Assembly (NCBI RefSeq): GCF_035581345.1
Contig: NZ_CP141608.1
Span: forward strand, 558,001 to 622,000
Length of the DNA: 64,000 nucleotides
Direction of reading: 5' to 3'
Source: Pseudomonas sp. JQ170C
GTDB taxonomy: Bacteria; Pseudomonadota; Gammaproteobacteria; Pseudomonadales; Pseudomonadaceae
Below, in pieces: positions 8,897 through 18,321 of the stretch. How positions within the stretch are numbered: the stretch's first letter is position 1; each line of letters begins with the position of its first letter. The translations under genes were made by a program, and so were the position numbers. The notes under the pieces were generated by a model. That model did not search any database, had not been told where the DNA came from, and saw only the letters and a program-made list of their open reading frames with translations.

Positions 8897-10033
8897 ATGT
8901 CGCAGACGTTTTACAAGAAAGGCTTTCTTGCCCTTGCCGTAGCTACGGCGCTGGGTGTTTCTTCGTATGTTCAGGCCGACATCAAGATCGGTGTAGCAGG
9001 CCCGATGACCGGTGCCAACGCAGCGTTTGGCGAGCAGTACATGAAAGGTGCCCAGGCGGCGGCAGATGCCGTCAACGCCGCGGGTGGGGTCAACGGCGAG
9101 AAGATCGTCCTGGTCAAGGGCGACGATGCGTGCGAACCCAAGCAGGCTGTGGCCGTGGCCAACCGCCTGGTGGACCAGGACAAGGTAGCGGGTGTGGTCG
9201 GGCACTTCTGCTCCTCCAACACCATCCCGGCTTCGGAGGTGTACGACGAAGCCGGTGTCATCGCCATCACCCCGGGTTCGACCAATCCGCAAGTGACCGA
9301 GCGCGGCCTGACCGGCATGTTCCGTATGTGCGGGCGTGACGACCAGCAGGGCATCGTTGCCGGCGACTACATCGTCGACGTGCTCAAGGGCAAGAAAGTG
9401 GTCGTGCTGCACGACAAGGACACCTACGGCCAGGGCCTGGCCGATGCCACCAAGGCGCAGCTGGCCAAGCGTGGTGTGACCCCAGTGCTGTATGAAGGCC
9501 TGACCCGTGGCGAGAAGGACTTCAGCGCCGTGGTCACCAAGATCCGCGCGTCGGGCGCCGACGTCGTCTACTTCGGCGGCCTGCACCCGGAAGCCGGCCC
9601 ACTGGTTCGGCAGATGCGCGAGCAGGGCCTGAAGGACGTCAAGTTCATGTCCGATGACGGCATCGTGACTGACGAGCTGGTGACCACCGCCGGCGGCGCG
9701 CAATACGTCGATGGTGTGTACATGACCTTCGGCGCCGACCCACGCCTGCTGCCAGAGAGCAAGGCGGTGGTGGATGCCTTCCGCAAGGCGGGCACCGAGC
9801 CTGAGGGCTACACCCTGTACGCCTATGCCTCGGTCCAGGCCCTGGCTGCGGCCTTCAACGGCGCCAAGTCCAACAAGGGCGAAGACGCTGCCAAGTGGCT
9901 CAAGGCCAATCCGGTGAAAACCGTGATGGGCGAGAAGAAGTGGGACGCCAAGGGCGACCTGACTGTTTCCGACTACGTGGTCTATCAGTGGGACAAAGAC
10001 GGCAAATACCACCAGCTGGAAAAACAAAAATAA
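8897..10033 (+). CDS. braC: branched-chain amino acid ABC transporter, periplasmic binding protein
   Basis: 378 residues with a cleavable signal peptide (about 27 residues, ending YVQA) followed by DIKIGVAGPMTGANAAFGEQ, the standard opening of LIV-type receptors. It captures leucine, isoleucine, valine and usually alanine or threonine in the periplasm for BraDEFG. The ATG at 8897 is chosen because AGGAG (8882-8886) precedes it and the signal peptide begins there; the frame extends upstream without protein-like sequence. The gene is separated from braD by 160 bases with two hairpins, consistent with much higher expression of the receptor than of the membrane parts. Confidence 0.95.
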   Translation: MSQTFYKKGFLALAVATALGVSSYVQADIKIGVAGPMTGANAAFGEQYMKGAQAAADAVNAAGGVNGEKIVLVKGDDACEPKQAVAVANRLVDQDKVAGVVGHFCSSNTIPASEVYDEAGVIAITPGSTNPQVTERGLTGMFRMCGRDDQQGIVAGDYIVDVLKGKKVVVLHDKDTYGQGLADATKAQLAKRGVTPVLYEGLTRGEKDFSAVVTKIRASGADVVYFGGLHPEAGPLVRQMREQGLKDVKFMSDDGIVTDELVTTAGGAQYVDGVYMTFGADPRLLPESKAVVDAFRKAGTEPEGYTLYAYASVQALAAAFNGAKSNKGEDAAKWLKANPVKTVMGEKKWDAKGDLTVSDYVVYQWDKDGKYHQLEKQK

Positions 10034-10043
10034 CAACGGTATC

Positions 10044-10067
10044 CGACCCGGGCCTGAGCCCGGGTCG
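10044..10067 (+). terminator. hairpin after braC (partial terminator or mRNA stabiliser)
   Basis: Perfect 10-base-pair stem CGACCCGGGC / GCCCGGGTCG with a CTGA loop, 10 bases after the braC stop. There is no T-tract, so I read it as a 3' stabilising or processing structure within the operon rather than a full terminator. Confidence 0.6.
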
Positions 10068-10166
10068 CTACCCGGTTCTGCGCCGTACCTGTCTTTTCTC
10101 GTAGATCTGCACAACCCTGCGCTGCGAGGGCCGCTTCATCCGGGGCTCACCGTAGTCGGCGCTTGT

Positions 10167-10190
10167 GCAATCTCAAATACGTGAGATTGC
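10167..10190 (+). promoter_or_regulatory. hairpin flush with the braD start codon
   Basis: Perfect 9-base-pair stem GCAATCTCA / TGAGATTGC with a six-base loop, ending 3 bases before the braD ATG at 10194. The only Shine-Dalgarno-like bases (GAGA) are inside the 3' arm, so the stem could limit braD translation. Confidence 0.5.
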
Positions 10191-10193
10191 GTT

Positions 10194-11108
10194 ATGGATG
10201 GTATTTTTCTGCAGCAACTGATCAATGGACTGACCCTGGGGTCTGTCTATGGTCTGATCGCCATCGGCTACACAATGGTCTATGGCATTATCGGCATGAT
10301 CAACTTCGCGCACGGCGAGGTGTATATGATCTCCGCTTACCTGGCGGCGATCAGTCTGGCATTGCTGGCGTACTTCGGTATCGAATCCTTCCCGCTGCTG
10401 ATGCTCGGGACGCTGATCTTCACCATCGTGGTCACAGGCGTGTATGGCTGGACCATCGAGCGCATCGCCTACAAACCCCTGCGTAACTCCACCCGGCTGG
10501 CTCCCCTGATCAGTGCGATCGGCATTTCGCTGATCCTGCAAAACTATGCACAGATCAGCCAGGGCGCTCGCCAGCAGGGCGTACCCACGCTGCTTGAAGG
10601 CGCCTGGCGCCTGGAAGTGGGCACCGGTTTCGTCCAGCTGACCTACACCAAGATCTTCATCCTGGTCGCCGCATTCGTCGGCATGGCCGCGCTCACCTAC
10701 ATCATCAAGTTCACCAAGCTGGGCCGCATGTGCCGTGCGACGCAGCAAGACCGCAAGATGGCGTCGATTCTTGGCATCAACACCGACCGGGTGATCTCCT
10801 ACGTGTTCGTCATCGGTGCCGTGATGGCCGCCCTGGCCGGCGTGCTGATCACCATGAACTACGGCACGTTCGACTTCTATGCAGGCTTCATCATCGGCAT
10901 CAAGGCCTTCACCGCAGCGGTACTGGGCGGCATCGGCTCGTTACCGGGCGCCATGCTCGGGGGGATCATCCTCGGTATCTCCGAGTCGCTGTTCTCCGGG
11001 CTGATCAACTCCGACTACAAAGACGTGTTCAGTTTCTCCCTGCTGGTGCTGATTCTGATCTTCCGTCCCCAAGGCCTGCTGGGTCGCCCACTCGTGGCGA
11101 AGGTGTAA
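10194..11108 (+). CDS. braD: branched-chain amino acid ABC transporter permease (LivH type)
   Basis: 304 residues, a polytopic inner-membrane permease of the LivH family. It starts with LQQLINGLTLGSVYGLIAIGYTMVYGIIGMINFAHGE, the diagnostic LivH opening, and contains AAVLGGIGSLPGAMLGGIILG near the C-terminus, the loop that contacts the ATPase. It pairs with BraE to form the channel. The ATG at 10194 has a poor ribosome binding site within a hairpin, so its expression may be held below that of braC. It is followed after 2 bases by braE. Confidence 0.95.
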   Translation: MDGIFLQQLINGLTLGSVYGLIAIGYTMVYGIIGMINFAHGEVYMISAYLAAISLALLAYFGIESFPLLMLGTLIFTIVVTGVYGWTIERIAYKPLRNSTRLAPLISAIGISLILQNYAQISQGARQQGVPTLLEGAWRLEVGTGFVQLTYTKIFILVAAFVGMAALTYIIKFTKLGRMCRATQQDRKMASILGINTDRVISYVFVIGAVMAALAGVLITMNYGTFDFYAGFIIGIKAFTAAVLGGIGSLPGAMLGGIILGISESLFSGLINSDYKDVFSFSLLVLILIFRPQGLLGRPLVAKV

Positions 11109-11110
11109 GT

Positions 11111-12390
<1,280 letters not shown>

Positions 12391-12394
<4 letters not shown>

Positions 12395-13262
12395 GCGATG
12401 ACGTGATTCTCTCGGTCGAAAACCTGATGATGCATTTTGGTGGCATCAAGGCGCTCAGCGATGTCAGCCTCAAGGTCAAGCGCAACCAGATCTTCGCCCT
12501 GATCGGCCCCAACGGTGCCGGCAAGACCACCGTGTTCAACTGCCTGACCGGCTTCTACAAGGCCAGTGGCGGCAAGATCGAACTGAACCTGCGCGGTACC
12601 CGCACCAACGTGATCCAACTGCTCGGTGAGCGCTTCCAGCTCGGCGATTTCGTGTCACCCAAGCGCTTCATCAACCGCCTGCACTACAAGATGTTCGGCG
12701 GCACCCACCTGGTCAACCGCGCAGGCCTGGCGCGAACCTTCCAGAACATTCGCCTGTTCAAGGAAATGTCGGTGGTGGAGAACTTGCTGGTGGCCCAGCA
12801 CATGTGGGTAAACCGTAACCTGCTGGCGGGGGTGCTCAATACCAAGGGCTACCGCAAGGCCGAAAGCGATGCCCTGGACCATGCCTTCTACTGGCTGGAG
12901 GTGGTCGACCTGGTCGACTGCGCCAATCGCCTGGCCGGTGAGCTGTCGTACGGTCAGCAGCGCCGCCTGGAGATTGCCCGGGCCATGTGTACGCGCCCGC
13001 AGATCATCTGCCTGGACGAACCGGCAGCGGGCCTCAACCCGCAGGAAACCGAAGCCCTGAGCAAAATGATTCGTGTACTGCGCGACGAGCACGACCTGAC
13101 CGTGGTGCTGATCGAGCACGACATGGGCATGGTCATGAGCATCTCCGACCATATCGTCGTGCTCGACCATGGCAACGTCATCGCCGAGGGCGCGCCTCAG
13201 GACATCCGCAACAACCCGACCGTGATCGCTGCCTACCTGGGTGCCGACGAAGAGGAGCTGGT

Positions 13263-13266
<4 letters not shown>
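12391..13266 (+). CDS. braF: branched-chain amino acid ABC transporter ATP-binding protein (LivG type)
   Basis: 291 residues. Walker A GPNGAGKTT (about residues 38-46), signature LSYGQQRRLEIARA, and Walker B IICLDEPAAGLN followed by the switch His in VVLIEHDMGMVM. The insertion between Walker A and the signature (residues ~60-110) is normal in LivG proteins. It energises import with BraG. Four-base overlaps (ATGA) with both braE and braG show tight translational coupling. Confidence 0.95.
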
Positions 13267-13979
<713 letters not shown>

Positions 13980-13992
13980 TTCTTGCGGTGTG

Positions 13993-14022
13993 AAAACGCC
14001 CTGCCATGCAGGGCGTTTTTTT
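13993..14022 (+). terminator. intrinsic terminator of the bra operon
   Basis: Stem AAAACGCCCTGC / GCAGGGCGTTTT with a CAT loop and a run of seven T from 14016, starting 13 bases after the braG stop. Confidence 0.93.
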
Positions 14023-14033
14023 GTCCAGCGTTT

Positions 14034-14102
14034 TGTGGACAACCTTACGGGCACTTTCTTTTGGCCGCGACACAAAGTCGCTGCAAGGGGCTGTTTTTGT
14101 GA
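14034..14102 (+). repeat. box-hairpin-T-run module, copy 1 (divergent)
   Basis: TGTGGACAA, then a small hairpin GCGAC-acaaa-GTCGC, then GGCTGTTTTTGTG. The distance from box to the GG of the T-run element is 55 bases, against 59 in copies 2 and 3. Confidence 0.45.
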
Positions 14103-14137
14103 GGGTTTGAGTTGTCCACCATTGGTGTGGAAGCGGC

Positions 14138-14208
14138 TGTGGGTAACTTGGTGGCACCTTGCTGAAAGCCTTGTAATACAAGGGCTTCAGGCATGCGGTT
14201 GTTTTTTG
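14138..14208 (+). repeat. box-hairpin-T-run module, copy 2
   Basis: TGTGGGTAA, a CTTGCT element, an imperfect hairpin AAGCCTTGT / ACAAGGGCTT, then GGTTGTTTTTTG at 14197-14208. Box start to T-run element is 59 bases, identical to copy 3. Confidence 0.6.
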
Positions 14209-14500
14209 ATCAATATTTTATGCAGCGATTCCTGACACAAATGTCAAGACTTTTATACCCGGTAAAACCTGTCCTGAAATCACTCTGCAGCCTGTGGATA
14301 AGTCTGTGGGCAAGCCTTGGAAAGAACGCTGGAAGTACCGCCTGCACGGGCCTTGGGCCATTACCGAAAATGCCCCGTGGGCAGGCGCGTGCGTGCTGAG
14401 GTCAATTCACCCCCGGGCGGTCAAGGAAAATACTTGTCGTTACAGGCGTTACGGCCGATTCTCGGGGTGTGGAGTTGCCCCCGGATTTTGTGCAAGAGCC

Positions 14501-14571
14501 TGTGGATAAGGTGAGCAAAGCTTGCTCGAGCCCTTATGGATAAAGGCTTTGGCGCTTGTGGTTGTTTTTTG
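14501..14571 (+). repeat. box-hairpin-T-run module, copy 3
   Basis: TGTGGATAA, a CTTGCT element, an imperfect hairpin AGCCCTTA / TAAAGGCT, then GGTTGTTTTTTG at 14560-14571. The box, CTTGCT, hairpin and 12-base T-run element occur in the same order and spacing as copy 2, 363 bases upstream. Confidence 0.6.
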
Positions 14572-14652
14572 TACAGTGTGGCTGTACTTGCTGGCGGCGT
14601 TGCCTGCGGGCATGCTGCTGACCCGTGTTTTGGACCTTGCAAGGAGTTGAGC

Positions 14653-15420
14653 ATGACCTCTACCGTTTTCATCACTGGTGCAACCTCGGGTTTTGGCGAA
14701 GCCTGTGCCCGCCGATTCGCCGAGGCCGGTTGGTCGCTGGTGCTGACCGGTCGCCGTCAGGAGCGCCTGGATGCGCTGTGCAAAGAGCTGTCGGAAAAGA
14801 CAGACGTTCACGGGCTGGTGCTGGATGTACGTGACCGCAAGGCCATGGAGGCGGCGATTGAAAGCCTGCCGCCGGCATTCGCCAAACTGCGTGGCCTGAT
14901 CAACAACGCAGGCCTGGCGCTGGGCGCCGACCCTGCACCCAAGTGCGACCTCGATGACTGGGACACCATGGTCGACACCAACATCAAGGGCCTGATGTAC
15001 AGCACTCGCCTGCTGCTGCCTCGGCTGATCGCCCACGGTCGTGGCGCGACCATCCTCAACGTCGGCTCAGTGGCCGGTAACTATCCGTACCCGGGTAGCC
15101 ATGTGTATGGCGGCACCAAGGCCTTTGTCGGCCAGTTCTCCCTGAGCCTGCGTTGCGACCTGCAAGGCACCGGTGTACGGGTCAGCAACATCGAGCCCGG
15201 CTTGTGCGAAAGCGAGTTCTCCCTGGTGCGCTTCGGTGGCGATCAGGCGCGCTACGACGCCACCTACGCGGGTGCCGAGGCCATCCAGCCGGAGGATATT
15301 GCCGAAACCATTTTCTGGATTCTCAATCAGCCGGCGCACATCAACATCAACAGCCTTGAGCTGATGCCGGTGAGCCAGGCGTGGGCCGGGTTTTCGATTG
15401 ATCGGTCTGGCAAGGCTTGA
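14653..15420 (+). CDS. short-chain dehydrogenase/reductase, YdfG-like
   Basis: 255 residues, a classical SDR. Cofactor motif TGATSGFGEACA (residues ~7-18), the LINNAGLAL motif, catalytic Ser in NVGSVAGNYPYPG and YGGTKAF as the YxxxK motif. The RR and TGRRQERLDAL segment suggests NADP(H). Overall it resembles YdfG-type 3-hydroxy acid dehydrogenases (serine/3-hydroxypropionate, malonic semialdehyde reductase), but the substrate is not certain. AAGGAG at 14641-14646 fixes the ATG at 14653. A REP pair begins 6 bases after its stop. Confidence 0.9.
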   Translation: MTSTVFITGATSGFGEACARRFAEAGWSLVLTGRRQERLDALCKELSEKTDVHGLVLDVRDRKAMEAAIESLPPAFAKLRGLINNAGLALGADPAPKCDLDDWDTMVDTNIKGLMYSTRLLLPRLIAHGRGATILNVGSVAGNYPYPGSHVYGGTKAFVGQFSLSLRCDLQGTGVRVSNIEPGLCESEFSLVRFGGDQARYDATYAGAEAIQPEDIAETIFWILNQPAHININSLELMPVSQAWAGFSIDRSGKA

Positions 15421-15426
15421 GGGTGA

Positions 15427-15485
15427 TCGCGGGGCAAGCCCGCTTCTACCCGGCGTAATTCTGTGGGAGCGGGCTTGCCCCGCGA
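15427..15485. repeat. REP pair (inverted)
   Basis: TCGCGGGGCAAGCCCGCTTC and the inverted core GGGAGCGGGCTTGCCCCGCG separated by about 14 bases, immediately after the SDR gene. Confidence 0.88.
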
Positions 15486-15525
15486 GAGGCCCTTTCAGCT
15501 AGCACCGATAGTGCTGCCTGAACCA

Positions 15526-15590
15526 CGTCCGCTGCGCGGCCGATCGCAGGCTGTCGCCAGCGGCTACAAAAGCGGGCGCTTCCCGCATTC
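15526..15590. repeat. second repeat type (degenerate)
   Basis: A stretch with GATCGCAGGCTGTCGCCAGC followed by GGCTACAAAAGCGGGCGCTT resembles another dispersed intergenic repeat common in pseudomonads, related to but distinct from the GTAGGAGCGGG REP. Only one copy is visible here, so this rests on recollection of other genomes. Confidence 0.35.
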
Positions 15591-15603
15591 GGCATCCTGC
15601 ACA

Positions 15604-15626
15604 TCGCGGGGCAAGCCCGCTCCTAC
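15604..15626. repeat. single REP
   Basis: One REP core overlapping the 3' end of the minus-strand AGE gene; the TAG of its GTAGG sequence is the stop codon of that gene. Confidence 0.88.
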
Positions 15627-16744
15627 AGGGGCTTGTGTTGCGATTGCTGTAGGCCTTGCAGGCAGGTCGCCAGGTGATAAGGCGTGGTGGACGGCATATC
15701 GCTGCGGCTGACCGCGCGTTTGGCGTCAAGGCACTCGTACCAGCCATCGGCATGCAGGAAGTGTTGCTGCAGTGCCTTCAACTGCTTCGTCACCTTGGCA
15801 GCACTGCCGGGACGCAGTGCCAGTGCACGCAGGTATTCAGCCTGGGCCCAGATGCGCTGGGTGGCATCACGAACGCTACCGTCCACCTCAAGCATGGCCA
15901 GCACGGCGGTATCGTCAACACCCTGTTGCTCGGCATAGCCGAAGGCTTTGTCCAGCGAGGCATGCAGGGCACCGCCGCGTAGCAGCGCCGAGGTATCGAG
16001 CAGGAAGAACCACTCGAACTGGTGGCCCGGCTCAAACCAGTTATCCACAGCCCCGCGCGGCTTCTCCAGCATTACGCCCCGTTCGTCGTCGACGAAGTGC
16101 TGCTGCATGGCCTCGGTCAGCGCCAGCAGGGCCGCTTGCACCTGGGCGTCGTCGCGCACGGCCAGGGTTTGCAGGAAGGCTTCGGCCAGGTGCATCAGCG
16201 GGTTCTGCAACGGGCCGCTGCCCAGGTCCGACCAGTCTTCAGCAAGGCTGGCCTCATACAGGCCGTCATCGCTGGAAAAACGCTCGGCCACCACGCTAAG
16301 CGCAGCGTTGAGCGTGGACTCGACCAGCGGCTCGCGCACCTGATCCCAGTAGTGGGCGCAGGCAAAGAGGATGAAGGCGTGGGTGTAGAGATCCTTTCGG
16401 CGATCCAGCGGCTTGCCCTGGGCGTCGATGCTGTAGAACCAGCCGCCATGCTCGGCGTCATGGAAGTGCCGTTGCAGCGAGCGAAACAGCGCCGCCGCCC
16501 GTTCGCGGGCGCCCGGTTGCTCGATGCGGCTGCTGAACAGATACAGCTGGCGGGCGCAGGCCATGGCCCGGTAGCGCTGTACTGGCAACGGCTGGGCATG
16601 GGCGTCCAGGGCTTCATAGGGCAGGGCCATTTCTGCATTCCAGCCCGGCCCGAGCCAGAGCGGCACGATGCGCTGATGGAAGTGTGCCTGGACCTGGTCG
16701 AGCAGGGCAGGCAGTTCAGGCTGGGCGGTATGAAGGTCGGGCAT
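15623..16744 (-). CDS. AGE-family epimerase/isomerase
   Basis: 373 residues, predicted (alpha/alpha)6 barrel of the N-acylglucosamine 2-epimerase superfamily, which includes mannose isomerases and cellobiose epimerases. Family motifs: GGWFYSIDAQGKPLDRRKDLYTHAF (active-site Arg, Lys and His; about residues 100-125) and NWFEPGHQFEWFFLLDTS (catalytic His). Cytoplasmic, no signal peptide. The exact sugar cannot be told; aldose-ketose isomerisation of mannose is common in this subfamily. Its stop codon TAG is within a REP, so the C-terminus may have been set by the repeat. A perfect TTATCCACA lies inside it at 16041-16049. Confidence 0.87.
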   Translation of the reverse strand: MPDLHTAQPELPALLDQVQAHFHQRIVPLWLGPGWNAEMALPYEALDAHAQPLPVQRYRAMACARQLYLFSSRIEQPGARERAAALFRSLQRHFHDAEHGGWFYSIDAQGKPLDRRKDLYTHAFILFACAHYWDQVREPLVESTLNAALSVVAERFSSDDGLYEASLAEDWSDLGSGPLQNPLMHLAEAFLQTLAVRDDAQVQAALLALTEAMQQHFVDDERGVMLEKPRGAVDNWFEPGHQFEWFFLLDTSALLRGGALHASLDKAFGYAEQQGVDDTAVLAMLEVDGSVRDATQRIWAQAEYLRALALRPGSAAKVTKQLKALQQHFLHADGWYECLDAKRAVSRSDMPSTTPYHLATCLQGLQQSQHKPL

Positions 16745-16798
16745 GGAAAAGTTTCGTCATGATCGCTGCGTTTGCGCGCATGTTAGCAGGAAACCCTT

Positions 16799-16868
16799 GC
16801 AGGAGCGGGCTTGCCCCGCGATAGCAGTCCAGCAGTTACATCGCATCGCGGGGCAAGCCCGCTCCTAC
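16799..16868. repeat. REP pair (inverted)
   Basis: Two inverted REP cores separated by about 24 bases between the AGE gene and the TetR gene. The right copy supplies the TAG stop of the minus-strand TetR gene. Confidence 0.9.
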
Positions 16869-17494
16869 AGAGTGCTCAGGCCTTGCCAGTGCTTGGCACC
16901 GACGAAGATAAAGCGCAGCTGCTGGGTGATCTTGTCCTGGGCGCTGAGCGGCTGGGCGGCGCCGTCGATGGGTTCGTCGATCAGTTCCGGCAGGGTGGCG
17001 AACACGGTTTTCACCACAAGGTCGGCGATGACCGCCAGTGCGGCATTGTCCAGGTGCTGCCAGCGCGGCATGCAGGCAAGGTCGGTGGCAAGGTCGGAGC
17101 TGATGCCCTGGCGCAGGGTGGCGATCGCCTGGCGCACGGGCTGCGAGCCGCCATATTGCTCGCGGGCGAGGAACAGGAACTGCTGGCGATTGGCCGCGAC
17201 GACATCGAGGAAGATCCGCACCGAAGCATCGGTGATGCCGCCCAGTTCAAATTCATTCAGCCGCACAAGGCGAATGGTATGGCGGAAGGTCTCACCCACT
17301 TCATTGACTAGGGCCAGACCCAGTTGGTCCATGTCGGAGAAGTGGCGATAGAAGCCTGTCGGTACGATGCCGGCACTTTTGCTCACTTCACGCAGGCTGA
17401 TGCTGCCAAAGCCCCGGCCACTTTCCATCAGGTGGCGGGCGGCATCGAGCAGGGCTTGACGGGTCTGTTGCTTTTGTTCGGCGCGCGGCAGCAT
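16865..17494 (-). CDS. TetR-family regulator, FabR/DesT-like
   Basis: 209 residues. The N-terminal helix-turn-helix is clear (ISLREVSKSAGIVPTGFYRHF, about residues 33-53) and closely resembles FabR of E. coli ([20 protein letters not shown]). FabR and DesT control unsaturated fatty acid synthesis by binding acyl-CoA or acyl-ACP. No desaturase or fab gene is adjacent, so the target is not shown by context. Its TAG stop is part of a REP sequence. Confidence 0.85.
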   Translation of the reverse strand: MLPRAEQKQQTRQALLDAARHLMESGRGFGSISLREVSKSAGIVPTGFYRHFSDMDQLGLALVNEVGETFRHTIRLVRLNEFELGGITDASVRIFLDVVAANRQQFLFLAREQYGGSQPVRQAIATLRQGISSDLATDLACMPRWQHLDNAALAVIADLVVKTVFATLPELIDEPIDGAAQPLSAQDKITQQLRFIFVGAKHWQGLSTL

Positions 17495-17627
17495 GGCGAA
17501 TATCGGCTGGCAATGAAACAGCCCTGCACTCTAATAGCCTGCGCGAGGAAAACAAAGCCCGGTCAATGGACCGGGCTGGGAGGGGAGCTGCTACAGCGCT
17601 GGGTGTTCTTGTTGTCTGGCATCGGCA

Positions 17628-18026
17628 TCAGCTCACCCGTTGGTTTTTTTCGATCAGACGATCAGAGCCACCTTCGGCAACGCGGTTGCGTTCCAGCAGG
17701 CGATCGGAGCCACCTTCGGCAACGCGGTTGCGTTCCAGCAGACGATCAGAGCCACCCTCGGCAACGCGGTTGCGTTCCAGCAGGTGATCGGAGCCACCTT
17801 CGGCGACACGGTTGCGTTCCAGCAGACGGTCGGAGCCACCCTCGGCGACGCGGCTGCGTTCCAGCAGGCGATCCGAGCCACCTTCGGCCAGTGGGTTCAG
17901 GGGCTGCGAAATCTCGGTGGAGCTGGAGCGCGATTCAGCGGTCAGGCTTTGTTCGCTGGCTGGAATGGCGAAGGCATTGGCGGCCAGGATGGACAGGGAC
18001 AGGCTCAGCAGTAATTGGCGTTTCAT
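17628..18026 (-). CDS. secreted repeat protein with six 14-residue tandem repeats
   Basis: 132 residues. Residues 1-20 form a signal peptide (MKRQLLLSLSLSILAANAFA). After a short Ser-rich linker, residues 46-129 are six tandem copies of a 14-residue unit, consensus VAEGGSDRLLERNR, with few substitutions (copy 1 begins with Leu and has ERSR; copy 3 has His for Arg; the last reads DRLIEKNQ). It is charged, hydrophilic and probably disordered or repetitive-helical. Similar small Pseudomonas proteins are, as I recall, labelled 'phage infection protein' in databases, a name I cannot verify here. The ATG at 18026 is preferred over an upstream in-frame ATG at 18104 because it gives a clean signal peptide and has AAGGAG upstream. 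Confidence 0.8.
   Translation of the reverse strand: MKRQLLLSLSLSILAANAFAIPASEQSLTAESRSSSTEISQPLNPLAEGGSDRLLERSRVAEGGSDRLLERNRVAEGGSDHLLERNRVAEGGSDRLLERNRVAEGGSDRLLERNRVAEGGSDRLIEKNQRVS
17640..17891 (-). repeat. 42-base tandem repeat, six copies
   Basis: Exactly 252 bases, six in-frame 42-base units encoding residues 46-129 of the secreted protein. The units are nearly identical also at synonymous positions, so they arose by recent duplication or are homogenised; copy number is likely to vary between strains. Confidence 0.92.
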
Positions 18027-18321
18027 GGTTCGGTGCTCCTTGGCGGGGCTGGAAAGTGGGTACAGGGCCAATGCTACGCTTGGGAGCTGGAGATAAAAGT
18101 TCATAAGGCTAATGGTGACAATCGATGGGATTGATGCTTTGCAGCGGAGGCTCTAGCGCAACGCTTTCAGCGGCCGCAAAGGACTATTGTCGGGAGGAAT
18201 GGGCCTACAGGACCCCGTAAAATGCATCCTTCGGTTAAACCCCTGAGGCTTTCATCAGTCCGATGATTATGTGCCATCAATACGCCCACTCTTGCCGTGT
18301 GGTCGTCAGGAGAATCATGCA

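Larger units (their letters stand above)
14023..14652. other. non-coding region with DnaA-box-like sites and a repeat module
   Basis: 630 bases after the terminator without a convincing gene. It contains two perfect DnaA-box 9-mers (TGTGGATAA, i.e. TTATCCACA on the minus strand) at 14293-14301 and 14501-14509; near matches at 14034-14042 (TGTGGACAA), 14138-14146 (TGTGGGTAA), 14305-14313 (TGTGGGCAA), 14535-14543 (TATGGATAA) and 14112-14120 (TTGTCCACC); and three copies of a box-hairpin-T-run module listed separately. The 3' end must also contain the promoter of the SDR gene. Open frames here look like chance. Confidence 0.65.

Noticed and set aside
10163-10486. Small gene overlapping the start of braD
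   Set aside because: Out-of-frame reading of braD and its leader hairpin; no ribosome binding site.
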